64,000 nt of DNA from Ascochyta rabiei (Eukaryota > Ascomycota > Dothideomycetes > Pleosporales > Didymellaceae). The notes under the pieces were generated by a model. The model was given only the letters and a program-made list of their open reading frames with translations. It was not told the DNA's origin and made no database searches. Both the position numbers and the translations under genes were made by a program. How positions within the stretch are numbered: position 1 is the first letter of the stretch; each line of letters starts with the position of its first letter. Positions 63,854 through 64,000 of the stretch are shown here, piece by piece. The DNA lies in assembly GCF_004011695.2 (NCBI RefSeq), contig NC_082409.1, positions 434,001 through 498,000 on the forward strand. The letters run 5' to 3'.

Positions 63854-64000
63854 TTATTCTTCCATCCTATCCTCGCTCTTGGCCGCTTCTTTCCCACCTT
63901 GGTTTAGGATCATGTTGCGGAAGTCGTTGTTGCTCTTGGCCGCCTCTCCGTTCGTCATCGGCGCCGCTGCCCGGGGTACCGCAGGTCTCGCGCCAAAGCC
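63854..64000 (-). CDS. C-terminal end of a gene cut by the window edge
   Basis: The minus-strand frame is open from the window end to the TAA at 63856-63854, giving 48 residues that include MTNGEAAKSNNDFRNMILNQ and end KSEDRMEE. It is hydrophilic and coding-like, with a short helical NNDFRNMIL motif. I do not recognise the family from this piece. The rest lies beyond position 64000. Confidence 0.5.
   Translation of the reverse strand, partial: GFGARPAVPRAAAPMTNGEAAKSNNDFRNMILNQGGKEAAKSEDRMEE

Overview
The window is a piece of nuclear chromosome from a filamentous ascomycete (Pezizomycotina), most likely a plant-associated Dothideomycete. This rests on short GT-AG introns (about 35-130 bp) in many genes, a wetA conidiation regulator, a cutinase and an AA9 lytic polysaccharide monooxygenase, a transposon copy carrying only RIP-type transitions, and many proteins typical of this group. 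No tRNA, rRNA, CRISPR array or prokaryote-type operon was seen. The genus cannot be fixed from the sequence alone.

Layout. 0-9 kb: 3' end of a transcription factor, QCR8 (complex III), a tail-anchored small protein, a VCX1-type Ca2+/H+ exchanger and a small secreted protein. 9-19 kb: mitochondrial m-AAA protease, a probable gene remnant, an F-box-like protein and a PMC1-type Ca2+-ATPase. 19-31 kb: a long gene-poor stretch, then a phytanoyl-CoA dioxygenase-like enzyme, a TMEM234-like membrane protein, a small hypothetical, wetA, the exosome subunit RRP4 and a divergently transcribed phospholipase D-like protein. 31.3-33.5 kb: a pogo/Fot1-type DNA transposon riddled with stops but with both terminal inverted repeats and the TA target duplication intact. 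33.8-46 kb: an accessory-looking region with an SMP-C2 lipid-transfer-type protein, AA9 LPMO, cutinase, a repetitive secreted protein and a decayed transcription-factor gene. 46-64 kb: denser housekeeping region with a TMEM205-like protein, the methyltransferases EFM7 and EFM4 tail to tail, two membrane proteins, a DUF676-type lipase, an F-box protein, a HAPSTR1-like protein, a DMAC1-like protein and AP-3 mu, separated by long simple-sequence arrays.

Functional themes: (i) vacuolar Ca2+ sequestration, with the exchanger and the ATPase within 14 kb; (ii) mitochondrial function (QCR8, m-AAA protease, DMAC1-like); (iii) translation factor methylation (EFM7/EFM4, both known to act on eEF1A); (iv) secreted plant-surface enzymes (cutinase, AA9).

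I found no convincing new multi-gene system. The most noteworthy items are the transition-only transposon with preserved ends, the multiply broken transcription factor gene at 44.2-46.0 kb, the convergent pair of eEF1A methyltransferases, and the two period-repeat structures (secreted repeat protein; 370-bp CAGT/CACT array). Exon boundaries were worked out by hand from splice consensus, frame continuity and family resemblance; no search was run.
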